This document shows positions 28,022-37,043 of a stretch of DNA of 61,269 nucleotides, piece after piece. Source of the stretch: Clostridium luticellarii (lineage in GTDB: Bacteria > Bacillota > Clostridia > Clostridiales > Clostridiaceae); contig NZ_PVXP01000016.1 in assembly GCF_002995845.1 (NCBI RefSeq), forward strand, positions 1 through 61,269, written 5' to 3'. The position numbers were made by a program, and so were the translations under genes. Each line of letters starts with the position of its first letter. Position 1 is the stretch's first letter. A model generated the notes under the pieces. The model did not search any database and was not told the DNA's origin. It saw only the letters and a program-made list of their open reading frames with translations.

Positions 28022-29674
28022 ATGAGAGAGATTAAATTAAACAGTAGAAAATGGAATTCAAGACATCTTGAAAAGGAGAAAAAGCTGGAAGATGTTTTAA
28101 AAATTTTTAAGGGTAAGATAATACCTGCTGACAAAATAGTAGATGTAATGGAAAATGTAATATATCCCGGGAATATAGTTACCCTTGAAGGAGACAACCA
28201 AAAACAGGCTTCATTTTTGTCCAGGGCGCTTTTAAATGTTGACAGGAGAAAGGTGAACAATCTTCATATGGTGATGTCGAACATTTCAAGAGATGAACAT
28301 CTTGAGATATTTAAAAAAGGCATAGCCAGCATGCTGGATTTTTCCTATGCCGGTTCCCAAAGTGTAAAGGTATCCAATATGCTGAAGGAAGGGAGTCTTA
28401 AAATAGGCGATGTTCATACTTATCTGGAGCTTTATTCAAGGCTGTTTGTGGATCTTATTCCAGATATAACCCTTGTTGCCGCCGAAAAGGCAGACGGGGA
28501 AGGTAATCTCTATACGGGGCCAAATACCGAGGAAACCTCTGTACTGGTAGAAGCTGCCGCTTTTCACGATGGTATAGTAATAGCCCAGGTAAATGAAATA
28601 GACAATCATCTTCCAAGAGTTGACATACCTGGTTCCTGGGTGGACTTTATAGTTGAATCAGATGTTCCCTATGATATAGATCCGCTGTTTACAAGAGATC
28701 CTGCAAAAATAAATGAAGTCCAGATTCTAATAGCCATGATGGTCATAAAGGGAATATATGCAAAACACCATGTCCTTTCTCTGAATCACGGCATAGGATA
28801 CAATACAGCTGCTATCGAACTTTTGCTTCCTACTTATGGAGAGCTGTTGGGATTGAAAGGGAAAATATGTACCAACTGGGTTTTGAACCCTCACCCAACT
28901 CTAATACCTGCTGTAGAATCGGGATGGGTAAAGAGCGTATACAGCTTTGGAGGAGAGCTTGGTATGGAAAAATATGTTTCTTCCAGATCCGATGTGTTCT
29001 TTGATGGAAAGGATGGAAGCCTGAGATCCAACAGAGTTTATGCACAGATGGCAGGACAGTATGCTCTTGATGCTTTTGTAGGATCTACTCTTCAAATAGA
29101 CAGTATGGGAAATTCATCTACTGTTACAGAAGGAAGGCTTTCCGGTTTTGGCGGAGCACCAAACATGGGATCGGATTCCAGGGGAAGGAGACATTCCACT
29201 GAGGCATGGCTTGACATGGCAGTCTGTGGAGGAGAAATACAAAAGGGCAGGAAACTTGTAATTCAAACTGTTGAAACCTTTAAGAGAGGTGATAATCCTG
29301 TATTTGTGGACAAACTTGACGCAGTAAAAGTAAGGAGTGATTCAGGGCTTCCAATAACACCTGTGATGATATATGGTGACGATATAACTCATGTTGTCAG
29401 TGAAGAGGGAATAGCCTACCTGTATAAAGCGCAAAATTTAGATGAGAGAAAAAAGGCCCTGGCTGCAATAGCAGGTGTCACCGGCCCGGGGCTTTCAATA
29501 ACAGATGATGAAGTCTATGCCTTAAGGAGAAAAGGTCTGGTTGCCTATCCTGAGGATATTGGAATAAAGAGAACGGATGCAAAGAGGAGTCTTCTTGCGG
29601 CGAAGGACATAGAGGATCTGGTTCAGTGGTCCCAGGGACTTTATGAACCGCCTGCGAAATTTAAAAATTGGTAG
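28022..29674 (+). CDS. mdcA: Malonate decarboxylase alpha subunit (acetyl-ACP:malonate ACP transferase)
   Basis: Alpha subunit of biotin-independent malonate decarboxylase, 550 aa, member of the CoA-transferase superfamily. It exchanges the acetyl thioester on the carrier protein for malonyl. Family-typical blocks include EKADGEGNLYTGPNTEE, the glycine-rich FGGAPNMGSDSRGRRH and LDMAVCGGEIQKGR. It starts after GGGGGTGATTTGC and heads an operon with the carrier protein (15-nt gap) and the fused decarboxylase. It acts in the cytoplasm to yield acetate and CO2 from malonate. Confidence 0.93.
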   Translation: MREIKLNSRKWNSRHLEKEKKLEDVLKIFKGKIIPADKIVDVMENVIYPGNIVTLEGDNQKQASFLSRALLNVDRRKVNNLHMVMSNISRDEHLEIFKKGIASMLDFSYAGSQSVKVSNMLKEGSLKIGDVHTYLELYSRLFVDLIPDITLVAAEKADGEGNLYTGPNTEETSVLVEAAAFHDGIVIAQVNEIDNHLPRVDIPGSWVDFIVESDVPYDIDPLFTRDPAKINEVQILIAMMVIKGIYAKHHVLSLNHGIGYNTAAIELLLPTYGELLGLKGKICTNWVLNPHPTLIPAVESGWVKSVYSFGGELGMEKYVSSRSDVFFDGKDGSLRSNRVYAQMAGQYALDAFVGSTLQIDSMGNSSTVTEGRLSGFGGAPNMGSDSRGRRHSTEAWLDMAVCGGEIQKGRKLVIQTVETFKRGDNPVFVDKLDAVKVRSDSGLPITPVMIYGDDITHVVSEEGIAYLYKAQNLDERKKALAAIAGVTGPGLSITDDEVYALRRKGLVAYPEDIGIKRTDAKRSLLAAKDIEDLVQWSQGLYEPPAKFKNW

Positions 29675-29689
29675 AGAGGAGATGTAATT

Positions 29690-30001
29690 GTGGAGGTATA
29701 TAAATTCAAGTATGAAAATTGCAGTCAAAAAGTACGGGGAAAGAGCCAGGTAGGAGCTGTAGGGCCTAGAAACCTTGAAGTTATTATAGAGCCCAATGAT
29801 AAAAGCAATGAGTCCCAGGTAATTATAAGAACCGGAATCACTGGCAGAGAGAGTATATATAAAAACCTTCTAGACAGGTTTTTCACAAAATATCCTGTAT
29901 CCATACAGATGGTGGTAAATGATTTTGGAAATACTCCCGGTATAGTGGAGCTGAGAATACTTGAAGCATTGGAGGGGATCAGAGATGTGGCTGAAAGATA
30001 G
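29690..30001 (+). CDS. mdcC: Malonate decarboxylase acyl carrier subunit (MdcC), with changed attachment-site residue
   Basis: Small carrier protein (103 aa; GTG start after GAGGAG) that in studied enzymes carries 2'-(5''-phosphoribosyl)-3'-dephospho-CoA on a serine. It shows the family C-terminus with VNDFGNTPGIVELRILEALE. The segment expected to hold the modified serine (VGSGxLEV in other bacteria, Ser-25 in Klebsiella) reads AVGPRNLEV here, so proline 26 stands where serine is expected; the nearest serine is S19. mdcB and mdcG, needed to make and attach the cofactor, are absent from the window. The frame overlaps the next gene by 17 nt. Confidence 0.85.
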   Translation: MEVYKFKYENCSQKVRGKSQVGAVGPRNLEVIIEPNDKSNESQVIIRTGITGRESIYKNLLDRFFTKYPVSIQMVVNDFGNTPGIVELRILEALEGIRDVAER

Positions 30002-31622
30002 TTTTATTGAATTGAAGGGAAGAGAAAGGGCAAAGACAATTTTTGATACTGGAACCTTTAAGGAAATTTTAGGGCCTTATGACTACGCGGAATCTCCACA
30101 TCTTGAAATCCAGGGTGTCGTTCCTGAAAGTGATGATGGAGTTATAATTGCCAGGGGAAAAATAAATTCACAGTATGCACTTGTAATATCAATAGAGGGA
30201 ATATTTTTAAATGGGGGGATAGGAGAAGTTTCAGGGGCCAAATTTTCAGGCGCATTGAATCTTGCACTTGAGGAAAACAAAAAGGGAAATAGGATAATAC
30301 CTATAATCATGTTTGACAGTGGAGAAGTGAGGCTTCAGGAAGTCAACTACGGCCTTATGGCAGTTTCTGAAATACAATCTTCAATTATAAAACTTAGAAA
30401 ATATGTACCTGTTATTGGAATCATAGCTGGAAATAGAGGAAACTGCGGTTCTCTGGCAGTAACTGCAGCACTGTGCTCCAGATTGATAATGACCAGGCAT
30501 GGCAAGTATTTCATGAATGAACCTTCTGATACTGAAGAAAAAGTTGGTAAAAAGGAGTTTAACTTTAAAGACAAAAGGTTCATATGGAGTGTTGGTGGTG
30601 GAAATGAAAGATATGTCCAGGGATTCTGCGATTACCTTGTTGAGGACGATATAGACAGAATAAAGAGTACTGTACTTGAAGCCATGAGTTGTGATGGAGA
30701 GGAGAATTTGAGAAGCAGAAATCAGGCATATTATTTAAGCAAGATATGGGAAAAGTACTGTGAAAACGGAAAAGTTAATGGTGAAAAGTTAAAGAATCCA
30801 TCAGCCAGGGGAAGAATCTGGTTTGAAAAATTGGCTGGAAGGACTGGAACAGATGCTGTAAATGATTCAGTTCTCAGTAATAAAGTTGTTCTGGGAGGAA
30901 TTGAAATGTATATTCTCTCCGTAGTACCCAATTTAAAAAATGTATTTAAAAATGCAAGAAATGGAGAATTTGGTTTATACGAAGGATTGACGATTGCAGA
31001 GAGATTGAATGACCTGATGAAAAAAGATGAAGGCAAATCCAGAAATGAAAAGACTCCCATACTGGCTGTGGTGGATATAACGGGACAGGCGTATGGATAT
31101 GAGGAAGAGATAATGGGAGAGTTTCAATCCTGTGCTTGTGCGGTGGATGCATATGCAACCGCCAGAGAAAAAGGTCATCCGGTAATTGCACTTATAGTGG
31201 GAAAAGCAGTATCATCAGGATTTCTTTCCCATGGATGTCAGGCAAATAGGATTCTTGCTTTTGATGATCCTGAAGTCTTTATACATCTTATGAATAAGGA
31301 GTGTTTTTCAAAAGCTTTGAAAAAGGGAGTTGAATATGTGGATAAAATTGCGGAAAGAGTGCCCGGAATATCCTATGATATAAAATCCTGTGAAAAAATC
31401 GGATTGGTTTCAACTGTGATAAGAGGGGTAAATGCAGATGAGCCTTCCGATGAAGATATGAAAAAGGTTGAAGGAATCATTGTGGAAAATGTAAAAGATA
31501 TAAGAGAATCCTCTTCTACGGATTTATGTGCAGGAATTAAAAATGAGAAAATAAAAGGAAAAAGAGGAAATTCTCTTGAAATAATAGAGAAGCTGGAAAA
31601 AGAATGGAAATCAAATCAATAA
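29985..31622 (+). CDS. Malonate decarboxylase beta-gamma fusion (malonyl-ACP decarboxylase)
   Basis: Fused MdcD-MdcE protein, about 545 aa from the ATG at 29985, which follows GGAGGGG and overlaps the end of mdcC. Residues 1 to about 265 match the beta subunit of the carboxyltransferase fold (EIQGVVPESDDGVIIARGKI, then VIGIIAGNRGNCGSLAVTAA). Residues about 300-545 match the gamma subunit (ILAVVDITGQAYGYEEE, ALIVGKAVSSGFLSHGCQAN). In many bacteria these are two proteins; fusion is a known variant. It decarboxylates the malonyl thioester to an acetyl thioester. No MdcH, MdcB, MdcG or malonate transporter gene follows. Confidence 0.9.
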   Translation: MWLKDSFIELKGRERAKTIFDTGTFKEILGPYDYAESPHLEIQGVVPESDDGVIIARGKINSQYALVISIEGIFLNGGIGEVSGAKFSGALNLALEENKKGNRIIPIIMFDSGEVRLQEVNYGLMAVSEIQSSIIKLRKYVPVIGIIAGNRGNCGSLAVTAALCSRLIMTRHGKYFMNEPSDTEEKVGKKEFNFKDKRFIWSVGGGNERYVQGFCDYLVEDDIDRIKSTVLEAMSCDGEENLRSRNQAYYLSKIWEKYCENGKVNGEKLKNPSARGRIWFEKLAGRTGTDAVNDSVLSNKVVLGGIEMYILSVVPNLKNVFKNARNGEFGLYEGLTIAERLNDLMKKDEGKSRNEKTPILAVVDITGQAYGYEEEIMGEFQSCACAVDAYATAREKGHPVIALIVGKAVSSGFLSHGCQANRILAFDDPEVFIHLMNKECFSKALKKGVEYVDKIAERVPGISYDIKSCEKIGLVSTVIRGVNADEPSDEDMKKVEGIIVENVKDIRESSSTDLCAGIKNEKIKGKRGNSLEIIEKLEKEWKSNQ

Positions 31623-31694
31623 TAAAGCATAAATATTTTATTAAATTATTATAAAAATGTACTTTACATTAACAGATTATTGTGATAAACTTAC

Positions 31695-31700
31695 TATAAT
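31695..31700 (+). promoter_or_regulatory. -10 element of the eut operon promoter
   Basis: TATAAT about 10 nt before the first leader hairpin. A clear -35 hexamer at standard spacing is not evident. Transcription would begin near 31707, placing the hairpins at the very 5' end of the RNA. Confidence 0.5.
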
Positions 31701-31709
31701 TTAAAAAGT

Positions 31710-31827
31710 AGCTGCACTGGAGCAGTTATTTTATATTTGAAATTTTTACTGTTGTAACAAAAAACAATATAGTTCTAATAGGCAATGGAGCCTGAACACG
31801 CCGCAAGTGTTTGGGCTCCATTTGTTT
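31710..31827 (+). ncRNA. ANTAR-type antitermination leader (two hairpins plus overlapping terminator)
   Basis: Hairpin P1 at 31710-31727 has stem AGCTGC/GCAGTT and six-base loop ACTGGA. Hairpin P2 at 31779-31794 has stem TAGGC/GCCTG and loop AATGGA. Both loops have A at position 1 and G at position 4, the recognition pattern of EutV-like ANTAR proteins. The P2 3' half lies inside the 5' arm of a terminator at 31784-31827 (AATGGAGCC / GGCTCCATT with inner stem AACAC/GTGTT, then TTTGTTT), so P2 and terminator exclude each other. Binding of phosphorylated EutV would free transcription into eutA. The 51-nt distance between the two hairpins is longer than I would expect. Confidence 0.8.
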
Positions 31828-31868
31828 AAATTGAAATTCCTTATGGAAAGAGGTGATTGCATAAAGTA

Positions 31869-33275
31869 ATGGGAGATGAAATTTTAAGTGTGGGAATTGA
31901 TATTGGGACAAGCACTACCCAGATTATATTCAGTAAAATTACAGTACAAAATACAGCAGGAGCTTTTCTTGTGCCCAATATGAAAATCACAGATATAGCG
32001 GTGACTTATAGAAGTGGAATATATTTTACACCGCTGTTGTCCAAAGAAGAGATAAATTTGGAACAACTTAAAAAGATAATACTAAATGAATACAAGTCAG
32101 CAGGTGTTCATAAAGAACAGATTTCAACCGGAGCCATAATTATAACCGGAGAAACTGCGCGAAAAGAAAATGCGGAGAAAGTTTTAGAGATTCTTTCGGA
32201 TTTTGCAGGAGATTTTGTGGTAGCAGCAGCAGGACCTGATCTTGAGTCCATATTGGCTGGCTATGGCTCTGGAGCAGGTGATATGTCAAAAGACAGGGCT
32301 GCCGGGATTGTAAATTTTGATATAGGCGGAGGAACAACAAACTGTGCCGTATTTTCAGGGGGAGAGGTGGTGGATTCTTTTGCTCTTGACATAGGGGGAA
32401 GGCTTATAAAATTTGATGGTGAAGGCAGGATAACTTATATATCGGATAAAATAAGAAAACTTATATGTAATTTAAAATTAAATCTCTGTATTGGCGAGAA
32501 GGCTGAATTTCGTGATTTAAAATCTCTTACAGATGAATTTGCAAAAATACTTTCCAAAATTTTCTATAACAGGAATTTGAATAAGGTGGAGGAAAAACTT
32601 TTTATAAATCACAAAAATGAAGGTGTAAAATCAGGCTTTATTATGTTTTCAGGCGGAGTAGCTGAATTTATATACAGTGATTTAAAAATAAACGGAATTT
32701 CAGATACCATGAGATTCAAGGATATAGGACCGCTGCTTGGATATTCCATAAGGCAGATCTTTGAAAATGAAGGGGATAAATTGCTGCGGCCCAGAGAAAA
32801 AATAAGAGCTACAGTAATAGGTGCCGGGAGCAATTCTGTAAAAATAAGCGGAAGTACCATAATGTTTGAAGATGATATACTGCCCATGAAAAATATTCCC
32901 ATTGTGAGGATACCCATGGGTGAAAATGAAGAACCTCAATTCATCTGTAAAAATATATGGAGCAGATCCAGAATGTACAGTAGCGGCAATATGGCAATTG
33001 CATTTAAAGGCCCTAAATCCCCGGGGTATTTTGCAATAAAAAAGATGGCAGAGGGTATAGTCAAGGCCTTTGAAGGCAGTGACAATCCCATAGTTGTGAT
33101 AATTCAAAATGATTTTGCAAAGGCACTAGGACAGACTATTAAAAACATGGACACACATCATAAAGTGATATGTATCGACAATGTAGAAGTCAGAAATGGA
33201 GACTATATCGATATTGGAAAAGCCATTTCAGGAGTGGTGCCGGTGGTGGTGAAAACTTTGATTTTTAAAAGCTGA
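31869..33275 (+). CDS. eutA: Ethanolamine ammonia-lyase reactivating factor EutA
   Basis: ASKHA-fold ATPase that removes damaged cobalamin from ethanolamine ammonia-lyase. The N-terminal phosphate loop reads SVGIDIGTSTTQIIFS, the second phosphate motif is NFDIGGGTTNCAVF, and the adenosine region is IMFSGGVAEFIY. About 468 aa, a normal EutA length. ATG at 31869 is chosen although it is 13 nt from GAGGTGA; a TTG at 31857 is almost on top of that site. First gene of the eutABC-permease operon. Confidence 0.92.
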   Translation: MGDEILSVGIDIGTSTTQIIFSKITVQNTAGAFLVPNMKITDIAVTYRSGIYFTPLLSKEEINLEQLKKIILNEYKSAGVHKEQISTGAIIITGETARKENAEKVLEILSDFAGDFVVAAAGPDLESILAGYGSGAGDMSKDRAAGIVNFDIGGGTTNCAVFSGGEVVDSFALDIGGRLIKFDGEGRITYISDKIRKLICNLKLNLCIGEKAEFRDLKSLTDEFAKILSKIFYNRNLNKVEEKLFINHKNEGVKSGFIMFSGGVAEFIYSDLKINGISDTMRFKDIGPLLGYSIRQIFENEGDKLLRPREKIRATVIGAGSNSVKISGSTIMFEDDILPMKNIPIVRIPMGENEEPQFICKNIWSRSRMYSSGNMAIAFKGPKSPGYFAIKKMAEGIVKAFEGSDNPIVVIIQNDFAKALGQTIKNMDTHHKVICIDNVEVRNGDYIDIGKAISGVVPVVVKTLIFKS

Positions 33276-33309
33276 CAGAGAAAATATTTTTAAATAGTAG
33301 GTGATTTAC

Positions 33310-34668
33310 GTGATATTAAAGACAAGACTTCTAAAAAAAACGTATTGTTTCAAGGACATAAAAGACGTTCTTGCCAAAGCAAATGAAGAAAAATCAGGAG
33401 ATGCCCTGGCTGGAATTATAGCGGAAAATGATGCTGAAAGGGTTGCAGCAAAAGTTGTTTTATCTGAAATGACTCTTGGGGATTTAAGAAACAATCCGGT
33501 GGTGCCCTATGAAAAGGACGAAGTTACCAGGGTCATTCAGGATCAGGTGGATGAGAACTGCTACAACAAAATCAAGTCTTTCACTGTAGGTGAATTCAGG
33601 GAATTTTTATTGAAATCCCATGAAAAAGACATAAAAGGTATAAGAGATGGTCTGACATCCGAAATGATAGCTGCGGTGGCAAAGCTGATGAGCAATATGG
33701 ATTTGATATATACGGCTAAAAAGATCAAGAATCTGGCTACATGCAATACTACAATTGGAAGAGCAGGTACATTTTCTTCGAGAGTTCAGCCTAACAATGC
33801 AAAAGATGATGTAGATGGAATTATGGCTTCCGTGATGGAGGGCATAAGCTATGGTGCGGGAGATGCGGTAATAGGGTTGAATCCTGTTGGTGACAGCGCA
33901 AGCCAGGTGGCTATGATTTTAAATAAATTTGAGGAATTTATAAAAAAGTGGAATATTCCCACCCAAAATTCGGTTTTAGCACACATAACCACCCAGATGG
34001 AAGCACTCAAAGAGGGAGCTCCCATGGATCTTATGTTTCAGAGCATAGCAGGTTCCCAAATATCAAATACAGCTTTCGGTATAGATGTCAAGCTCCTTGA
34101 TGAGGCTTATGAACTTATGAAGGAAAAGAAAAACTGTACAGGTGATAATTTTATGTATTTTGAAACAGGCCAGGGTTCTGAACTTTCTTCAGAGGGGCAT
34201 AATGGAGCGGATCAAGTTACCATGGAGGCAAGATGCTATGGACTTGCAAAACGATATAAGCCCTTTCTGGTGAACACCGTAGTGGGATTTATAGGACCTG
34301 AATATCTGTATGACGGAAAGCAGACCATAAGGGCAGGGCTTGAAGATCATTTTATGGGAAAACTTACAGGGCTGCCCATGGGAGTAGATGCCTGTCACAC
34401 AAATCATATGAAATCGGATCAAAATGATTCAGAAAATTTGGTGGTGCTTTTGGGAGCAGCCGACTGTACTTATATAATGGGAATACCTGTGGCGGACGAT
34501 GTAATGCTGATGAATCAGACAACCAGTTATCATGATGTGGCTGCAGTCAGAGAAATAATGAATAAAAGACCCATAAAAGAATTTGAAGACAGCATGGAGA
34601 GACTTGGCATAATGAAGGATGGCAGGCTCACGGAAAAAGCCGGAGATCCATCTATATTCGTAGATTAG
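33310..34668 (+). CDS. eutB: Ethanolamine ammonia-lyase large subunit
   Basis: Catalytic TIM-barrel subunit of the adenosylcobalamin-dependent lyase that turns ethanolamine into acetaldehyde and ammonia. The GTG at 33310 gives the usual N-terminus MILKTRLLKKTYCFKD, and it has better spacing to TAGGTGAT than the GTG at 33301. Conserved stretches include VLAKANEEKSGD, PVGDSASQVA, FETGQGSELSSEGHNGADQ and GVDACHTNHMKSDQND. About 452 aa, as expected. eutC follows with a 12-nt gap. Confidence 0.96.
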   Translation: MILKTRLLKKTYCFKDIKDVLAKANEEKSGDALAGIIAENDAERVAAKVVLSEMTLGDLRNNPVVPYEKDEVTRVIQDQVDENCYNKIKSFTVGEFREFLLKSHEKDIKGIRDGLTSEMIAAVAKLMSNMDLIYTAKKIKNLATCNTTIGRAGTFSSRVQPNNAKDDVDGIMASVMEGISYGAGDAVIGLNPVGDSASQVAMILNKFEEFIKKWNIPTQNSVLAHITTQMEALKEGAPMDLMFQSIAGSQISNTAFGIDVKLLDEAYELMKEKKNCTGDNFMYFETGQGSELSSEGHNGADQVTMEARCYGLAKRYKPFLVNTVVGFIGPEYLYDGKQTIRAGLEDHFMGKLTGLPMGVDACHTNHMKSDQNDSENLVVLLGAADCTYIMGIPVADDVMLMNQTTSYHDVAAVREIMNKRPIKEFEDSMERLGIMKDGRLTEKAGDPSIFVD

Positions 34669-34680
34669 AGGTGAGTTATT

Positions 34681-35451
34681 TTGAATGAACAATATATAAG
34701 GGACATATCCGAGGTGGATTATACCTCAAGGGTCACAATACAAAATCCTAAAAATCCGGATGCCTGCAGAGAATTGAAGAAAAGTACAAATGCCAGAATA
34801 TGCGTGGGAAGAGCTGGCTGCAGATACAGAACCGAAACGCTGCTCAAATTTTTGGCGGATCATGCTGCTGCCATGGATTCTGTCTGGTCCCATGTAGATG
34901 AAGATATAGTTGATGATTTGGGATTTTTTAAAGTACAGACCATTGTCAGGGATAAAGAAGAATATATAAAAAGACCTGATCTGGGAAGAAAGTTTTCCAG
35001 AGAAACTTTAAAAAGAATAGAGGATAACTGTATAAGCAGTCCCGATGTTCAAATTATAGCTGCAGATGGTCTCAGCGCCTATGCCATAGATACAAACCTG
35101 AAAGACATATACTCCATAATTTTAGATGGAGTAAAAGCAAAAGGATATAGGATAGGCACTCCTATATTTGTAAAATACGGCAGAGTGGCCGTCATGGACA
35201 GAATAAGCGAGGTGCTTGATGCCAGGGTTACGGTGCTTCTTGTAGGAGAAAGACCTGGACTTGTTACCAATGAAAGCATGAGTTCTTATATGGCATATGA
35301 ATCCAGCACCTTAAAACCCGAATCCCAGAGAAATGTGATTTCAAATATATACAAGGATGGTACTCCGCCTGTGGAGGCAGGTGCCCAGATAGTCCACCTG
35401 ATTGAAATAATGTTGAAAGAAAAAAAGAGTGGAATTGATTTGAAAATGTAA
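34681..35451 (+). CDS. eutC: Ethanolamine ammonia-lyase small subunit
   Basis: Cobalamin-binding small subunit, 256 aa, TTG start after AGAGGTGAG. Family blocks are STNARICVGRAGCRYRTETL near residue 40, ADGLSAYAI, and the C-terminal LLVGERPGLVTNESMSSYM. It is somewhat shorter at the N-terminus than the enterobacterial protein, which has an extra targeting region for microcompartments. No microcompartment shell gene is in the window, so the enzyme may be free in the cytoplasm. Confidence 0.95.
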   Translation: MNEQYIRDISEVDYTSRVTIQNPKNPDACRELKKSTNARICVGRAGCRYRTETLLKFLADHAAAMDSVWSHVDEDIVDDLGFFKVQTIVRDKEEYIKRPDLGRKFSRETLKRIEDNCISSPDVQIIAADGLSAYAIDTNLKDIYSIILDGVKAKGYRIGTPIFVKYGRVAVMDRISEVLDARVTVLLVGERPGLVTNESMSSYMAYESSTLKPESQRNVISNIYKDGTPPVEAGAQIVHLIEIMLKEKKSGIDLKM

Positions 35452-35473
35452 AATTTTAAAGGCGGTGTATAAT

Positions 35474-36910
35474 ATGAAAAATACAGAAAGTAATTTAGGA
35501 AACAGTATTGAATCAAATAGTTACAAACAGGAGCTTAAGAGAAACTTGAAATTATTCAGTTCTTTTGCCGTAGCCTTTTCTTTTATTTCCATAACCACCG
35601 GTATATTTGCAAATTACAAGTTTGTAATTTCCACTGCAGGACCTGCAGGAATCTGGTCCTGGGTCATAGCCTTTATCGGGCAGCTTCTTGTAGCCCTGAT
35701 TTTTGCGGAACTTTCCGGAGTGATACCTGTTTCAGGATATTCCTACCAATGGATAAAAAGACTTTCAAACAATATGATGGGATGGATAATAGGATGGGTC
35801 TGCATCTGCTTTCTGGTATTGGTGGTTCCGGCAATAGATTCTGGGCTTGCACCTATAGTTGCTTCTCTTTTTGGACTTGCAGGAACTCCTTCACAGATAA
35901 CGATGATAGTTGTTGCCACTTTAATTATTCAGGCTGCTATAAATATCATAGGAGTAAAGCTGGCAGCTTTTATAAATAATGCAGCGGTGTTTACGGAAAG
36001 TATCGGAATAATTTCTCTTACGGTCATATTGCTTGCAATCTCCTTGAAAAATGGAAATAACCCCTCCATATTGTTTAATACGGCAAATACGGGAGAAGGC
36101 ATGTCTTATATAAAACCCTTCATGATGAGTATGCTTATGGGCTCATTTACGTTAGTCGGATTTGAATCTGCTGCAAATTTGAGCGAGGAAACCATAAATG
36201 CCAATAAAACTGTTCCAAAAGCCGTTGTGGGCTCAGTACTTATTGCAGGAATATTTGGCACGTTTTTTCTGATTGCCGTGACTCTTGGAATTAAAAATCT
36301 TCCTGCTGCTATTGCGTCCAACAGTCCACTGCCGTATATACTTCAGTCGAACCTGGGGAATGCAATAGGTACTTTGTTCTTGATAATAGTTACCATTTCC
36401 ATATTTGCCTGTGGAACTGTGGCCATGACATCAGGCTCCAGGCTTGTATATGTTATGTCAAGAGACAATGCATTTTTCTTGAGCAATTTGTTCAGAAAAG
36501 TTTCACCGAAGACGTCCTCCCCCATATATGCCACGGTTCTGATTTTGATATTTGGAGTTATAGCTACATTGTTTTCAAGTTCTTTAACTACGTTGATAGG
36601 TGTTACAGCCATACTTCCTGCAATCATATATTTTACAACTATAATATGCTATGGTCTTACCAGAAAAAAGGTAAAAATCGAAGAGGGATCTTTCAATCTC
36701 GGAAGAGCTGCAAAACCGGTATTTATTTCAGCTGTAGTATGGCTTGTATTTGAACTTGCAATACTCACTCTGCCTTCCGATTTTCATAAAACTGCTCTGG
36801 TATCCATAGTGCTTATATTGATAGGATTTGTTCTTTACTTTGCAGTATTCAAAAAGAGAACAGAAATTGAAGGCAATTTTGAAATAGAGAAAAAGGAAGC
36901 AGCAAATTAA
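35474..36910 (+). CDS. APC superfamily permease, probable ethanolamine importer
   Basis: Twelve-helix amino acid-polyamine-organocation permease, about 478 aa from the ATG at 35474 (after GGCGGTG; the GTG at 35465 is part of that site). It has the family pattern AVAFSFISITTGIFANYKF in helix 1 and GFESAANLSEETINANKTVPKA in the loop after helix 6. As the last gene of the eutABC operon it most likely brings in ethanolamine; substrate assignment rests on this position. Confidence 0.85.
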   Translation: MKNTESNLGNSIESNSYKQELKRNLKLFSSFAVAFSFISITTGIFANYKFVISTAGPAGIWSWVIAFIGQLLVALIFAELSGVIPVSGYSYQWIKRLSNNMMGWIIGWVCICFLVLVVPAIDSGLAPIVASLFGLAGTPSQITMIVVATLIIQAAINIIGVKLAAFINNAAVFTESIGIISLTVILLAISLKNGNNPSILFNTANTGEGMSYIKPFMMSMLMGSFTLVGFESAANLSEETINANKTVPKAVVGSVLIAGIFGTFFLIAVTLGIKNLPAAIASNSPLPYILQSNLGNAIGTLFLIIVTISIFACGTVAMTSGSRLVYVMSRDNAFFLSNLFRKVSPKTSSPIYATVLILIFGVIATLFSSSLTTLIGVTAILPAIIYFTTIICYGLTRKKVKIEEGSFNLGRAAKPVFISAVVWLVFELAILTLPSDFHKTALVSIVLILIGFVLYFAVFKKRTEIEGNFEIEKKEAAN

Positions 36911-36925
36911 AACAGAGGTAACTGG

Positions 36926-36967
36926 AAGCGAGGGAAATTTTGAGATGAAAAATTTCCCTCGCTTTAT
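36926..36967 (+). terminator. Terminator of the eut operon
   Basis: A 16-bp stem AAGCGAGGGAAATTTT / AAAATTTCCCTCGCTT with a 7-nt loop lies 15 nt after the permease stop codon. The T-run is short. Confidence 0.75.
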
Positions 36968-37043
36968 GTAAATAATTAACTCATGCACCATTTTAGAATA
37001 TGTGCATAAATTAATATATGAAGTAATAACATGGAGGTTTTCT

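Noticed and set aside
33301..33309. Upstream GTG start for eutB
   Set aside because: It overlaps the ribosome binding site; the GTG at 33310 gives the family's normal N-terminus.
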